A DNA stretch of 64,000 bases from Agromyces protaetiae (GTDB taxonomy: Bacteria > Actinomycetota > Actinomycetes > Actinomycetales > Microbacteriaceae): positions 3,348,001-3,412,000 of the forward strand of contig NZ_CP133018.1 of the NCBI RefSeq assembly GCF_030866785.1. Direction: 5' to 3'. The notes under the pieces were generated by a model. That model was given only the letters and a program-made list of their open reading frames with translations, did no database searches and was not told the DNA's origin. Below, in pieces: positions 33,800-42,545 of this stretch (position 1 is its first letter; each line of letters opens with the position of its first letter). The position numbers and the translations under genes are program-made.

Positions 33800-34850
33800 G
33801 GATGGTCTCCTTCTTTCCGAGGTGCAGGGATGCGCGGAGCCGCGCGAGGGTGGACCGGCCGGTGCCCGTGGCCGCGGTCGAGATGACCACGACCGCGACG
33901 ACGAGCACGCCCTTGAGGATGTTCTGCGCACCGACCGGCCAGCCCACGAGGTTCAGCAGGCCGGACAGCAGCACGAAGAACATCGCGCCGGTCCAGGCTC
34001 CGGCGGGCACTGCGCGCCCGCCCGAGATGAGGGTTCCCCCGATGACGACCACGGCGATGGAGTCGAGCATGTACGAGGTGCCGAGCACAGTGCTCGGCGA
34101 GATGAAGGCCGCGAGCAGCGCGCCCGCGAGTCCGGCGAACCCGGCCGAGACGAGGTACGCGCTCGCGGTCACACCGCGCACCCGGATGCCCGCGCGTTCG
34201 GCGGCCGGTGCGCTCTGGCCGACCGCGACGATCGAGAGCCCGAACCGGGTGCGCGTCAACATGAACCAGATCGCGACGGTCACGAGCACGACGAGCAGCG
34301 CGATGACCGGGATGCCGAGGACCTTCGCGTTCACGAGGCCGCGCAGCGCCGGGTCTGCGCCGGCCCGGTTGGCGTCGGCGAGCAGCAGCGTCGCCGACGT
34401 GACGATGAGGCTCGTCGCGAGCGTCGCGATGATGGGCGGCACCCGGAGCAGCAGGATCGCGATGACGCTGATCAGTCCCGCGACGACCCCGGCGGCGACC
34501 GCGGCGAGCACACCCACGAGCGGGCCCGCGGACTGGCCGACGGCGACCGAGACGTACGAGGCCATCGAGATGACCGTGCCGACGGAAACGTCGATGTTGC
34601 CGGGGCCCAGCGTGATGACGAGCATCTGGCCGAGCGCGACGAGCACCAGGAACGGGGCGAGCGAGAGCGCCTGCGCGAGCGGGTCGAACGGCGCGCCCGG
34701 CCGCACGGCGATGATGCAGGCCCAGACCACGGCGACGCCGATCAGGGACCAACCCCACGCGGGCCAGGTGAACCGGCGGCGTTCGGATGCCGCGGCGATC
34801 GCGGTCGTCTCGGGCCCCGGGGCGGCGGGGCGCGGCTTCACGGTGCTCAT
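33792..34850 (-). CDS. Ribose-type ABC transporter permease 2
   Basis: 352 residues, about ten membrane segments after a basic/Ala-rich cytoplasmic N-terminus ([12 protein letters not shown]). BPD_transp_2 family features include [34 protein letters not shown] and [17 protein letters not shown]. The C-terminus is a short basic tail ([11 protein letters not shown]). Its ATG overlaps the stop of the preceding permease by 4 bases and its own stop overlaps the LsrF-type gene. It pairs with the permease at 34847-35842 in a heterodimeric importer channel. Confidence 0.92.
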   Translation of the reverse strand: MSTVKPRPAAPGPETTAIAAASERRRFTWPAWGWSLIGVAVVWACIIAVRPGAPFDPLAQALSLAPFLVLVALGQMLVITLGPGNIDVSVGTVISMASYVSVAVGQSAGPLVGVLAAVAAGVVAGLISVIAILLLRVPPIIATLATSLIVTSATLLLADANRAGADPALRGLVNAKVLGIPVIALLVVLVTVAIWFMLTRTRFGLSIVAVGQSAPAAERAGIRVRGVTASAYLVSAGFAGLAGALLAAFISPSTVLGTSYMLDSIAVVVIGGTLISGGRAVPAGAWTGAMFFVLLSGLLNLVGWPVGAQNILKGVLVVAVVVISTAATGTGRSTLARLRASLHLGKKETIHG

Positions 34851-35842
34851 CGGGTGAACCTTTCGGTGACGACGCGGCCCGCGAGCACGGCGAGCACGAT
34901 GATGCCCTGCGCCGCGGACTGGAGGCTCGACGAGAGGTTCACCAGGCTGAGCAGCACGGTGATCAGGCCGAGCGTGACGGCGCCGAGCGTGGCGCCGATG
35001 GGGAGGGCGCGGCCGCCCGAGAACGTGCCGCCGCCGAGGATCACCGCGGCGATGGTCATGAGGGTGAAGTTGCTGGCCGAGTTCACGTCCCCCGACCGGG
35101 TCTGCGCGGCGAGCAGGAGCCCAGCGAGGATGACGAGCACGGCCGCGAGCACGTACGCGGTGACCCGGGTCGCGGTCCGCGAGCGGCCGGCCTTGTCGAG
35201 CGTCGCGGCGCTCGAGCCGAGCGCGCGCATGCGCATGCCGGCCTTGCTGCGGCGGGCGAGGTACCAGCCGATGAGCGTTGCGAGCACGATGAACAGGATC
35301 GGCGCCGGGAAGGCCGTCGGGCGCCAGCTGCCGATCGCAGCGAGCCAGTCGGGGGTCGCGCCGCCAGGCGTCGGCAGCAGCTGCAGCCCGAGCCCGAGCC
35401 ACACGAACGACATGCCGAGCGTGACGATGATCGACGGCACCCCGCGGCGCTGCACGATGAAGCCGAGCAGTGCGTACACGCCGACGATGCCGACGAGCAT
35501 CGCGAGCCCGAGCAGCGGACTCTGCGCGAGCGTCGTCGCGGCGATCACCGTGACGAGGCCGACGAGGTAGCCGATCCCGAGGTCGATGTCGCCGACCGAC
35601 ATGATGAGCATCTGCGCCTGCGCCGCGAACACGAGCGGGATGGACGACATGAGCATGAGCGTGAGGCCCGGGATGCTGAGGATGCCGGGCTGGATCGCGA
35701 CCGCGATCGCGAAGATCGCGATCAGCGCCACGAGCGAGAGCAGCGCGGGCGAGCCGTGCACGGCACTCGTCCTGGCGCGGGCGCCGAACGTCGGCCGGGC
35801 CGGGCGCGTGCGTGCGGCGCCCGCCGGGGCGGTGGTGGTCAT
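34847..35842 (-). CDS. Ribose-type ABC transporter permease 1
   Basis: 331 residues with about nine or ten membrane segments, BPD_transp_2 family ([55 protein letters not shown]). The N-terminus is Pro/Arg/Ala rich. The ATGA overlaps at both ends with the ATPase and the second permease indicate a tightly coupled importer operon. Substrate specificity is set by the binding protein at 37405-38481. Confidence 0.92.
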   Translation of the reverse strand: MTTTAPAGAARTRPARPTFGARARTSAVHGSPALLSLVALIAIFAIAVAIQPGILSIPGLTLMLMSSIPLVFAAQAQMLIMSVGDIDLGIGYLVGLVTVIAATTLAQSPLLGLAMLVGIVGVYALLGFIVQRRGVPSIIVTLGMSFVWLGLGLQLLPTPGGATPDWLAAIGSWRPTAFPAPILFIVLATLIGWYLARRSKAGMRMRALGSSAATLDKAGRSRTATRVTAYVLAAVLVILAGLLLAAQTRSGDVNSASNFTLMTIAAVILGGGTFSGGRALPIGATLGAVTLGLITVLLSLVNLSSSLQSAAQGIIVLAVLAGRVVTERFTR

Positions 35843-37371
35843 CGGGTGCCTCCCGTGGCGTCGTCGAAGGAGTCGGCGATGATGCGCTCCTCGGTGTTCG
35901 TCTCGCCCGCGAGCTCGGAGACCACGCGGCCGGCGCGATACACGTAGACCCGGTCGCAGTGCGCCATCTCGCCGTTCTCGGTCGAGTACCAGACGATGGC
36001 GCGCCCGGCGCGGGCCTCCGCCCTCATGAGCGCGTACAGCTCGTTCTTGGTGGCCACGTCCACGCCGCGGAACGGATCGTCGAGGAGCACCAGCCGGGCG
36101 TCGGTCGCGAAGGCGCGGGCGACGAGCACCTTCTGCTGGTTGCCGCCGGAGAGGGCGGTGATCGGGGTCGATGCGGAGCCGCGCACGCGGAGCGCGTCGA
36201 TCCAGCGACCCGCGAGGTCGCGCTTCGCGCGGCCGTCGACCACGCCGAGCTTGGAGATCTGCCGGAGCGCGGAGACGGTGAGATTCTCGGCGACGCTCCA
36301 GAGCGGCAGGATGCCGGAGGTCTGCCGGTCGCCGGGCACGTAGGCCCGGCGCTTCGGCACGGTCGCGCCGCGGCCGCCGCGCCAGAGCCGGCCGAGCACG
36401 CGCTCCTGCCCCTGCCCGGCGAGGCCGGCGAGACCGACGACCTCGCCCGCGTGAACGCGGACGGTGTGGCCGTCACCCGAGCGCAGCTCGGCGACCAGCG
36501 CACCCTCGGCAGCTTCGTCCGGTGCGGATGTCTCTCCCGCGGCATCCTCGACGAGCTCCTCGGCACGCTCGAGGGCCGAGGCATCCGCTCGCACCTCGCC
36601 GCCCATGGCGGCGAGGAGGCCGTCCTCGGTGGCCTCCTGCGCGGCGTAGACGCCGACGACCGTGCCGTCCTTCATGACCGCGATGCGGTCGCTGTGCGCG
36701 CGCACCTCGTGCATGCGGTGCGAGATGAGCAGCACGCTCACGCCGTCCGCGACGAGGGTGCGCAGGTGCGCGTAGAGCTGACCCGCGGCGTCGACGCCGA
36801 GCGACTCGGTCGGCTCGTCGAGGATGAGCAGGCCGAGCCGGTCGGTGCAGAGCGCCCGGGCGATCTCGACCATCTGCCGCTCGGCCATCGGCAGTTCGCC
36901 GGCCCGTCTCAGCACGCTGATCCCGTGGCCGGGGAACACTTCGTCGAGCACGTCGCCGACCCGGCGCTCTGCCCGGCCGCGCCAGCCGAAGCGGGCGCGG
37001 CGCGGGTCGGAGAGCGCCGCGTTCTCGGCGACGGTCAGGTCGGCGCAGAGCGCGAGCTCCTGGTAGACCATGCGCACACCCGCCTCGGCGGCGGCCGACG
37101 CGGTCCACGGCCGGGACTCGCCCCGCCAGACGATCGCGCCCTCGTCGGGCTGCTCGCGGCCGGCGAGCAGCCGCATGAGGGTGCTCTTGCCGGCGCCGTT
37201 GTGACCGACGAGCCCGAGGATCTCACCGCGCGCGACGGCGAGGTCGACGCCGTGCAGCGCCCTCGTGCTGCCGTAGCGCTTCGCGACGCCGATCGCGGCG
37301 ATCGTGTCGGCGGTGGCCGCTCGCGCGCCTGGGCGGTGCGCCGCTGCGGTTCCGGTCGCGATGGAGGACAT
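35839..37371 (-). CDS. Ribose-type ABC transporter double ATP-binding protein
   Basis: 510 residues with two ABC domains, as in RbsA/EryE/LsrA. Domain 1 has Walker [10 protein letters not shown] (Lys62), the signature position reading [15 protein letters not shown] and Walker [13 protein letters not shown]. Domain 2 lacks a proper Walker A ([15 protein letters not shown], normal for this subfamily), keeps [13 protein letters not shown], and has Walker [13 protein letters not shown] with Asp where Glu of DEP is usual. So ATP hydrolysis probably occurs mainly at one composite site. A Glu/Ala-rich linker (~250-275) joins the halves. Confidence 0.92.
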   Translation of the reverse strand: MSSIATGTAAAHRPGARAATADTIAAIGVAKRYGSTRALHGVDLAVARGEILGLVGHNGAGKSTLMRLLAGREQPDEGAIVWRGESRPWTASAAAEAGVRMVYQELALCADLTVAENAALSDPRRARFGWRGRAERRVGDVLDEVFPGHGISVLRRAGELPMAERQMVEIARALCTDRLGLLILDEPTESLGVDAAGQLYAHLRTLVADGVSVLLISHRMHEVRAHSDRIAVMKDGTVVGVYAAQEATEDGLLAAMGGEVRADASALERAEELVEDAAGETSAPDEAAEGALVAELRSGDGHTVRVHAGEVVGLAGLAGQGQERVLGRLWRGGRGATVPKRRAYVPGDRQTSGILPLWSVAENLTVSALRQISKLGVVDGRAKRDLAGRWIDALRVRGSASTPITALSGGNQQKVLVARAFATDARLVLLDDPFRGVDVATKNELYALMRAEARAGRAIVWYSTENGEMAHCDRVYVYRAGRVVSELAGETNTEERIIADSFDDATGGTR

Positions 37372-37404
37372 CGGTGGCTCCTTCGGGCTCGTCGGCGGGC
37401 GGGA

Positions 37405-38481
37405 TTACTTGATGGCGGGCGCCTCGACGGGGTCTCCCGCGAGGTTCGCCTCGATGGCGGCCTTCACCGACGCCTCGTCCCACGGGTACGCGGCGTACTC
37501 GTCGGCATCGAGCTGGCTCACCCAGGTGTCGAGGTCCTCCTGGCCGATCTGCAGCAGCGGCAGCACGACCTCGTTGGGCACCTCGTCGCCCGCGAGCTTG
37601 GCGAGCGCGACGTAGATGGCGGCGACGGCCTGGCCCGGGTCGGTCAGCGCGGCGAACGAGCCGTTGTCGATGCCCCGCTCCTTCCAGAACGCCAGAGACT
37701 TGCCGTCGGTGTCGAAGACGACCACGGGCAGCGGGCGACCGGCCGACTCGAAGGCCTGGATGACACCCATGCCGCCGATGCAGCCGGGCACCGCCGCGAT
37801 CTCGGGCAGCGACCCGAGCACCGAGACGATCTCCTTCTGCGCGGTCGAGGAGTCGCAGTAGCCGTTGACCTCGGCCGCGACGGTGACGTCGGGGTACTCC
37901 TCGAGGATCTCGAGCTGGCGAGCGTGGAACTCCTCCTCGGGCTGCGAGCCGATGACGCCGCGGTTGATGACGATGTTGCCGGCGCCGCCGATGGCGTCGA
38001 GCGCGGGCTGGATGGAGACCTCGCCCCACTGGTCGTACGCGTTGCGCACGATGGTCGCGCATTCGGCGTCCATGTCGGCGTCGAGCACGATGACCTCGAT
38101 GCCTGCGGCGCAGGCCTCTTCGACGGCCGGCACGAGCGCGGTCGAGGATGCCGGGATGACCATGAGTACGTCGGGCGACTGCAGCATGAGGCTGCGGATC
38201 TGCGAGGCCTGCTCGGTGGCGCTGTTCTCACCGGGCGCGTTGACCGTCGAGAACTCGGACACGATGCCTTCGCCCTTGAGCTTCTCGGCCTCGGCCTCGA
38301 ACTTGTCGATGAGGGTCAGACGCCAGCCGTTGACGAAGCCGTTCGACAGGGCGATCGAGATGCCCTCGCCATCGGACGAGCCTTCGCCGGCTTCGGCGTC
38401 GCCGCCGGCACAGCCGGTGAGCATGAGCGCGGCTGCGGCCGCGAGTGCGACGGCGCTGCGCCGCAGGGTTCCAAACGACAT
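37405..38481 (-). CDS. Sugar/polyol-binding lipoprotein of the ABC importer
   Basis: 358-residue periplasmic-binding-protein-like lipoprotein (Peripla_BP_4 type). Signal peptide with lipobox MLTGC (Cys about residue 24), then a Gly/Glu/Asp linker. ISIALSNGFVNGWRLTLIDKF, MLQSPDVLMVIPASSTALVP and VVVFDTDGKSLAFWKERGI are binding-fold strands. It does not resemble LsrB. Several internal cysteines (EEACAAG, DAECATI, GYCDSS, PGCIGG) are unusual for this class and may form disulfides. First gene of the operon, divergent from GntR. Confidence 0.92.
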   Translation of the reverse strand: MSFGTLRRSAVALAAAAALMLTGCAGGDAEAGEGSSDGEGISIALSNGFVNGWRLTLIDKFEAEAEKLKGEGIVSEFSTVNAPGENSATEQASQIRSLMLQSPDVLMVIPASSTALVPAVEEACAAGIEVIVLDADMDAECATIVRNAYDQWGEVSIQPALDAIGGAGNIVINRGVIGSQPEEEFHARQLEILEEYPDVTVAAEVNGYCDSSTAQKEIVSVLGSLPEIAAVPGCIGGMGVIQAFESAGRPLPVVVFDTDGKSLAFWKERGIDNGSFAALTDPGQAVAAIYVALAKLAGDEVPNEVVLPLLQIGQEDLDTWVSQLDADEYAAYPWDEASVKAAIEANLAGDPVEAPAIK

Positions 38482-38595
38482 TGTTCTGCCTCCAGTGTTC
38501 GCTTCGCTGCGAGACGCCGGCCCGGCGGGCCGACGCGAGTACTGCGTGCGTTCCGGCGATTCGGCCGGATCCTCGATCCCGGTGACCCGGTCTCG

Positions 38596-38641
38596 AACTT
38601 GTCGTGTCTAACTTGTCATACTCAACTCATCATGACAAGTT
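38596..38641. promoter_or_regulatory. Operator with three AACTTGTC(A/G)T half-sites in the divergent gap
   Basis: AACTTGTCGT (38596-38605) and AACTTGTCAT (38610-38619) are direct repeats at 14-base spacing, and ATGACAAGTT (38632-38641) is the exact inverse of the second, 12 bases away. These AT-richer sites lie in the 270-base gap between the binding-protein and GntR genes. On the minus strand TTGCCA and GAGTAT with 17-base spacing overlap the operator as a plausible promoter for the importer operon. The GntR/UTRA protein encoded next door is the likely ligand-responsive binder. Confidence 0.78.
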
Positions 38642-38701
38642 GGCAATTACCGCGCTCGTCGATCGCTCGGCTCGGCTCGGCCCGAACGAAAACGGAAGCG
38701 G

Positions 38702-38707
38702 TAGTCT
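38702..38707 (+). promoter_or_regulatory. Putative -10 element (TAGTCT) for the GntR gene
   Basis: TAGTCT fits the TANNNT consensus, 44 bases before the ATG, in the remaining part of the divergent gap. No clear -35 is visible. Confidence 0.4.
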
Positions 38708-38751
38708 CTCGTCAGCGTCGACGGGCGGCGAGGCGGCGGAGAGAGGAATCG

Positions 38752-39507
38752 ATGGCTCAGCACAGCTCGCTCCGCGGGGACCGGCTCGATCGCGGCGCAG
38801 AGACGCCGCTCTGGCAGCAGCTCGTCGCCGTGCTGCGCGACGCCATCCGGCACAATGAGCTCGCCCCCGATCAGGCCCTGCCGTCGGAGGCCGAGCTCAT
38901 CGACCGCTTCGGCGTCTCACGGACCGTCGTACGCGAGGCGCTCGCGGAGCTCGTGCGCGAGGGACTCATCTACAAGATCCGCGCGAAGGGCTCCTTCGTC
39001 TCACCGACGAAGCCCGCACTGCGCTTCATCGGCAGCACCCTCGGGTCCGCCGCCGACCTGCGCGCCACCGGCCGCACCGTGACCACCCACGTGTTGTCGA
39101 TCGAGGAGGGCGCCGCCACCGACGACGAGGCCGAGGCGCTGCACCTCGATGCCGGCACCGAGGTCACCCGGCTACGCCGGCTCAGATCGGTCGACGGCCT
39201 GCCATGGCTGCTCGTGGACACCGCCCTGCCCAAAACGCTCTTTCCCGGGGTCGCGAAGGCGAACCTCGAGAACCGCTCGCTGTACGAGCACCTGCGGCGC
39301 CACTACGGGGTCACCCCGAAGGGCGCCGACCGCTGGCTCGAGGCGGTCATCCCGTCCGCCCAGGACGCGGAGCTGCTGCAGCTGAACGCCGGCGAGCCGG
39401 CGCTCGCGATCGAGTCGATCACGTGGCGCGACGACGGCACGCCGTTCGAGTACTACCGCGGGCTGCACCGCAGCGGCGAGCCGCGGTTCCACGTCGGCAT
39501 CCGCTGA
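38752..39507 (+). CDS. GntR/HutC-family regulator with UTRA domain
   Basis: 251 residues; ATG with GAGAGGAAT upstream. The winged helix spans about residues 15-88 (TPLWQQLVAVLRDAIRHNEL, ALPSEAELIDRFGVSRTVVR, IYKIRAKGSFVS). The UTRA ligand domain follows (~95-245), with TEVTRLRRLRSVDGLPWLLV, YEHLRRHYGVTPKG, LNAGEPALAIESITW and the C-terminal YYRGLHRSGEPRFHVGI. It is divergent from the importer operon and very likely its repressor, with a phosphorylated sugar or the imported substrate as inducer. Confidence 0.92.
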   Translation: MAQHSSLRGDRLDRGAETPLWQQLVAVLRDAIRHNELAPDQALPSEAELIDRFGVSRTVVREALAELVREGLIYKIRAKGSFVSPTKPALRFIGSTLGSAADLRATGRTVTTHVLSIEEGAATDDEAEALHLDAGTEVTRLRRLRSVDGLPWLLVDTALPKTLFPGVAKANLENRSLYEHLRRHYGVTPKGADRWLEAVIPSAQDAELLQLNAGEPALAIESITWRDDGTPFEYYRGLHRSGEPRFHVGIR

Positions 39508-39521
39508 CCGCGGCGCCCGCG

Positions 39522-39610
39522 CCGATTGCGCCACGTACGACGAATTGCGCCACGACCGCCGTACGTGGCGCAATCGGTCGGAAGTGGCGCAATCGGTCGG
39601 AAGTGGCGCT
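39522..39610. repeat. 18-bp perfect inverted repeat plus 19-bp tandem repeats (TTGCGCCAC motif)
   Basis: CCGATTGCGCCACGTACG (39522-39539) is exactly complementary to 39560-39577. A further half-copy CGAATTGCGCCACGAC (39541-39556) lies in the loop, and the unit TGGCGCAATCGGTCGGAAG is tandemly repeated at 39566-39584 and 39585-39603 with a partial third copy. The motif occurs five times in both orientations in the gap between convergent GntR and baeRF genes. Confidence 0.85.
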
Positions 39611-39633
39611 GCTGAGCGGCCGGCCGGCCGGCG

Positions 39634-40836
39634 CTACGTCAGCGCGAAGCGCAGCTCAGCCATCGCTGGCCCCGACCACGCGGCCGTGCCCTCGAGATCG
39701 TCGCCGCGCACGGTCACGACGCGACCGCCCCGCGCGATCACCAGCAGCGCGAGCTGCGGCAGCAGATCGCCGGCACGACGTCCGTCGGTGAGCGCGTCCC
39801 CGGCACCGTGGCCGCTCGCGAACTCGATCGCGCCCGACTCCCGGTCGAGCGTGCCGTTGACCGACGTCGTGAAGTCGAACCAGAACGTCTCGACCGCGCC
39901 CTCGACCGCCTCGTGGGCGATCGCGGAGAGGTCTCGTTCGACGCGTCCTGCGCTGCCGTCGGCGAGCGTCTGCAGCTGCGACACTGCCTCGTGCACGTTG
40001 AGCTTCGCGAGCTGGTGCCGGACCGCCTCGTCGATCTCTGCCGCATTCAGCCGGTCGGAACCACCCGGCACCGGCACGATGCGCCGCCCGTTGCGGCTGC
40101 GATCGATGAACAGGCTCAGCAGCGGCTCGGTCGCGAACACGAACAGCGGGATCCGCTCCTCGGGGTCGCGCTCGTACAGGTCATGCTTGACCACATCGGA
40201 CACCCGCTTGGCGTACAGGTCGAGGAGCGTCTTGCGCCCCTCGTCGCCCTCCAGCCGGCTGGCTCCGTTCTGCGCTCCGACACCACTGCCGGCGCCGCGC
40301 GGCGCACGTTCACCCGGCTCCCGGTTCGTCGCCGCATCGAGGTTCTCGAGGCCCTCGGCCTCGATCTCGAGACGCGTCGCACGATCGGTCGGCGTCGCAT
40401 GCCAGACACACCACTCGTGCGCCGAGATCGTGATCGCGTACGCCTCCTGATCCTGGCTCGGCGCGCGCAACAACTGACCGAGCGTGAAGTGCGCGCCGAC
40501 GTGGACGGCGTCGTCGAGCCGATTCGGGAGGACGAACACCTCCTCGAATCCGGGCGCGACGAAGATCGCGATCGAACGTGACAGATTGCCCCACAGTGGC
40601 TGGTCTCGAAGGATCGAGTCGCGGCTGCGGCGCAGCGCATCGACCTCAGCCGTGGGTGCCCCATCAGCGCGAACGCGTTCGATCGCCTCGTCGAACGCGC
40701 TCTTCACCGCGACCTCCGCACGCTCACGCTCGGCGACGACCGGCGACGTCGAGGTGTAGATGCTGATCGCGGGGTAGTGTTCGCCGGCCAATGCAGCGAA
40801 GTCCGCGGTGGTGGGCAACTCGTAGTGAACGGCCAT
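39634..40836 (-). CDS. baeRF-type (bacterial eRF1-like) protein
   Basis: 400 residues. The N-terminal AISIYTSTSPVVAERERAEV, then LWGNLSRSIAIFVAPGFEEVFVLPNRLDD and the C-terminal LLPQLALLVIARGGRVVTV belong to the bacterial-archaeal eRF1-like release factor (baeRF) group, likely family 10 or 11. Such proteins have been proposed to act on stalled ribosomes or in stress responses but experimental data are scarce. The middle region carries a disordered insertion (EPGERAPRGAGSGVGAQNGA). It is a single gene with no operon partner; convergent with GntR. Confidence 0.72.
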   Translation of the reverse strand: MAVHYELPTTADFAALAGEHYPAISIYTSTSPVVAERERAEVAVKSAFDEAIERVRADGAPTAEVDALRRSRDSILRDQPLWGNLSRSIAIFVAPGFEEVFVLPNRLDDAVHVGAHFTLGQLLRAPSQDQEAYAITISAHEWCVWHATPTDRATRLEIEAEGLENLDAATNREPGERAPRGAGSGVGAQNGASRLEGDEGRKTLLDLYAKRVSDVVKHDLYERDPEERIPLFVFATEPLLSLFIDRSRNGRRIVPVPGGSDRLNAAEIDEAVRHQLAKLNVHEAVSQLQTLADGSAGRVERDLSAIAHEAVEGAVETFWFDFTTSVNGTLDRESGAIEFASGHGAGDALTDGRRAGDLLPQLALLVIARGGRVVTVRGDDLEGTAAWSGPAMAELRFALT

Positions 40837-40959
40837 TCGTTCCTCCTCCGGGTTGGTCTCGCGACCCGCGACCGCGGTGCCGCTCGTGCCTCAGCCTAGG
40901 AAGACCAGGCCACGAGCGACACCCTTTTGCGGGACACTTGACGCATCGGGGCACAGAGG

Positions 40960-42408
40960 TTAACGGACCGGATGGTTCGATCGGAGGCGTCCCGCAGGGT
41001 CGACCTCCTGCTTCACAGCCCGCAGTCGTCGCAGCCGATCGCCGAACAGCCGTTCCGCGTCGACGACGCGCTCGGCGAAGTTGAGATACCCGAGTTCGGC
41101 CCGCCACGGTTCGATGAGCGAGAACAGCCGGCCGAGCGAGGTCGTCAGCCGCTCACCGAGCCCGGGCGCCGCGATGCCGACCGCGTACACCGCGTACGCG
41201 GCATCGAATCCCACGGTCGCGCCGGGGAACGGCAACCCGCGCGACGCGGCCTGCCGCTTCGCGGCCGCAGGCCGCACCATCCCGCCGAGATGCCGGATCT
41301 CGACGGACACGAGGGCGCACTCCGACTCCGGTCCGGTCGCGCGGGCGAATGCGCGCACGGTCTCGGGGCTGAGCTCCGAGAGTGCCATTCCGTCGCCGAA
41401 GCCGGGCACGGGGCCGGGCGGGTCCATGTGCAGCTGCAGCAGCTCGGCGGTGGGCTGCGGATGCATCGAGTCCAGTTCGGGGCCGAGCGCGCGAAGCGGT
41501 GCGAGCAGTTCATCGGCGCGTTCCGGCGTGTCCTGGATGGCCGCCTCGATCGCGACGAACGACTTGCCGGAGAGGAACGGCGGAAGCTCGGGCAGCGGCG
41601 GCACCCGCAGCACACGGCCGAGGCTCGTCACCGAATCGGGCACGGTCTGCGTCCACTCGCGCCAGGCCTGCAGCACCTCCTCGGTGCGCTCCAGCGGGAA
41701 GAAGAGCGTGCCGGCGACCACATCGCCGACCGGGTAGAGCCGGAACTCGAGCGCCGTGACGACGGCGAAGTCGCCGCCCCCGCCGCGGATCGCCCAGAAC
41801 AGCTCCTCGTCGTGCTCGGCGTCAATGCGCCGCGCCCGCCCATCGGCCGTCACGACCTCGGCGGCGATCACGTGGTTCGCCGCGATGCCGTGCGACCGGG
41901 CGAGCCACGACAGTCCGCCGCCGAGGGTGTAGCCGACCACGCCGACGTCGTGCGAGGACCCGGCGAGCGCGGTGAGGCCGTGGGGTGCGGCCGCGGCGAC
42001 CACGTCGCCCCATTGCGCGCCGGCCTCGACGCGCGCCACCCGGGCGTCGGCATCGATCTCGACGCCGCGCAGCTCATGCGTGCGCAGCAGGATCACGTCC
42101 TCGAGCCCGCCGTCGGCGAGCGGGCCGGCGTTGTGACCGGTCGCCTGGGGTGCGACCGCGAGTCCCGCCACGCGTGCGGCGTCGATCGTGCGGGCGACGT
42201 CGGCGGCCGAGGCCGCGATGACGACCGCGGCGGGCCGTTGGTCGACGACGAGGTTCCACGCGGCGCGAGCGAGATCCCACCCGTCGTCGGCGGGCGTGAC
42301 GAGGCGTCCGTCGAGCTCGGTGGCGAGTCGTGCGAGGGCGGCGGTCTGACTGAGCGGGGCGCGCTCGGTGGCCGGTGCTGCCGAGGGCGTGCTGGCATGG
42401 GTGTTCAC
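40960..42408 (-). CDS. FAD-linked oxidase of the BBE/PCMH type
   Basis: 482 residues; GTG with AAAGGACCC upstream. FAD-binding PCMH domain: RPAAVVIAASAADVARTIDA, VAPQATGHNAGPLADGG (the His is a possible FAD attachment site), GSSHDVGVVGYTLGGGLSWL, and RGGGGDFAVVTALEFRLYPV. The C-terminal berberine-bridge segment is LNFAERVVDAERLFGDRLRR with RLRSNHPV. No signal peptide. Related enzymes oxidise sugars, alcohols or secondary metabolites with oxygen; the substrate is unknown. The gene is divergent from the LLM oxidoreductase. Confidence 0.9.
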   Translation of the reverse strand: MNTHASTPSAAPATERAPLSQTAALARLATELDGRLVTPADDGWDLARAAWNLVVDQRPAAVVIAASAADVARTIDAARVAGLAVAPQATGHNAGPLADGGLEDVILLRTHELRGVEIDADARVARVEAGAQWGDVVAAAAPHGLTALAGSSHDVGVVGYTLGGGLSWLARSHGIAANHVIAAEVVTADGRARRIDAEHDEELFWAIRGGGGDFAVVTALEFRLYPVGDVVAGTLFFPLERTEEVLQAWREWTQTVPDSVTSLGRVLRVPPLPELPPFLSGKSFVAIEAAIQDTPERADELLAPLRALGPELDSMHPQPTAELLQLHMDPPGPVPGFGDGMALSELSPETVRAFARATGPESECALVSVEIRHLGGMVRPAAAKRQAASRGLPFPGATVGFDAAYAVYAVGIAAPGLGERLTTSLGRLFSLIEPWRAELGYLNFAERVVDAERLFGDRLRRLRAVKQEVDPAGRLRSNHPVR

Positions 42409-42545
42409 GGTGGGTCCTTTCGGGTTTGGACCCATTCGAGTCAGGCTCCGCCGCGACCGCGTCAGGGCGTTCCCGCCGCCATGCTCAGGGCTACCCCTCG
42501 CGGCGTCGCGGAATACCTCGCACGAGGCATCCGTTGGCACCGGTG

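Noticed and set aside
38596..38641. Lsr-type autoinducer-2 operon with LsrR control
   Set aside because: Only the LsrF-type enzyme resembles the Lsr system; the regulator is GntR/UTRA and the binding protein and kinase are of other types.
35812..38751. Long in-frame extension upstream of the GntR start
   Set aside because: It is antisense to the ABC transporter genes and passes through the operator; the ATG at 38752 has its own ribosome site.
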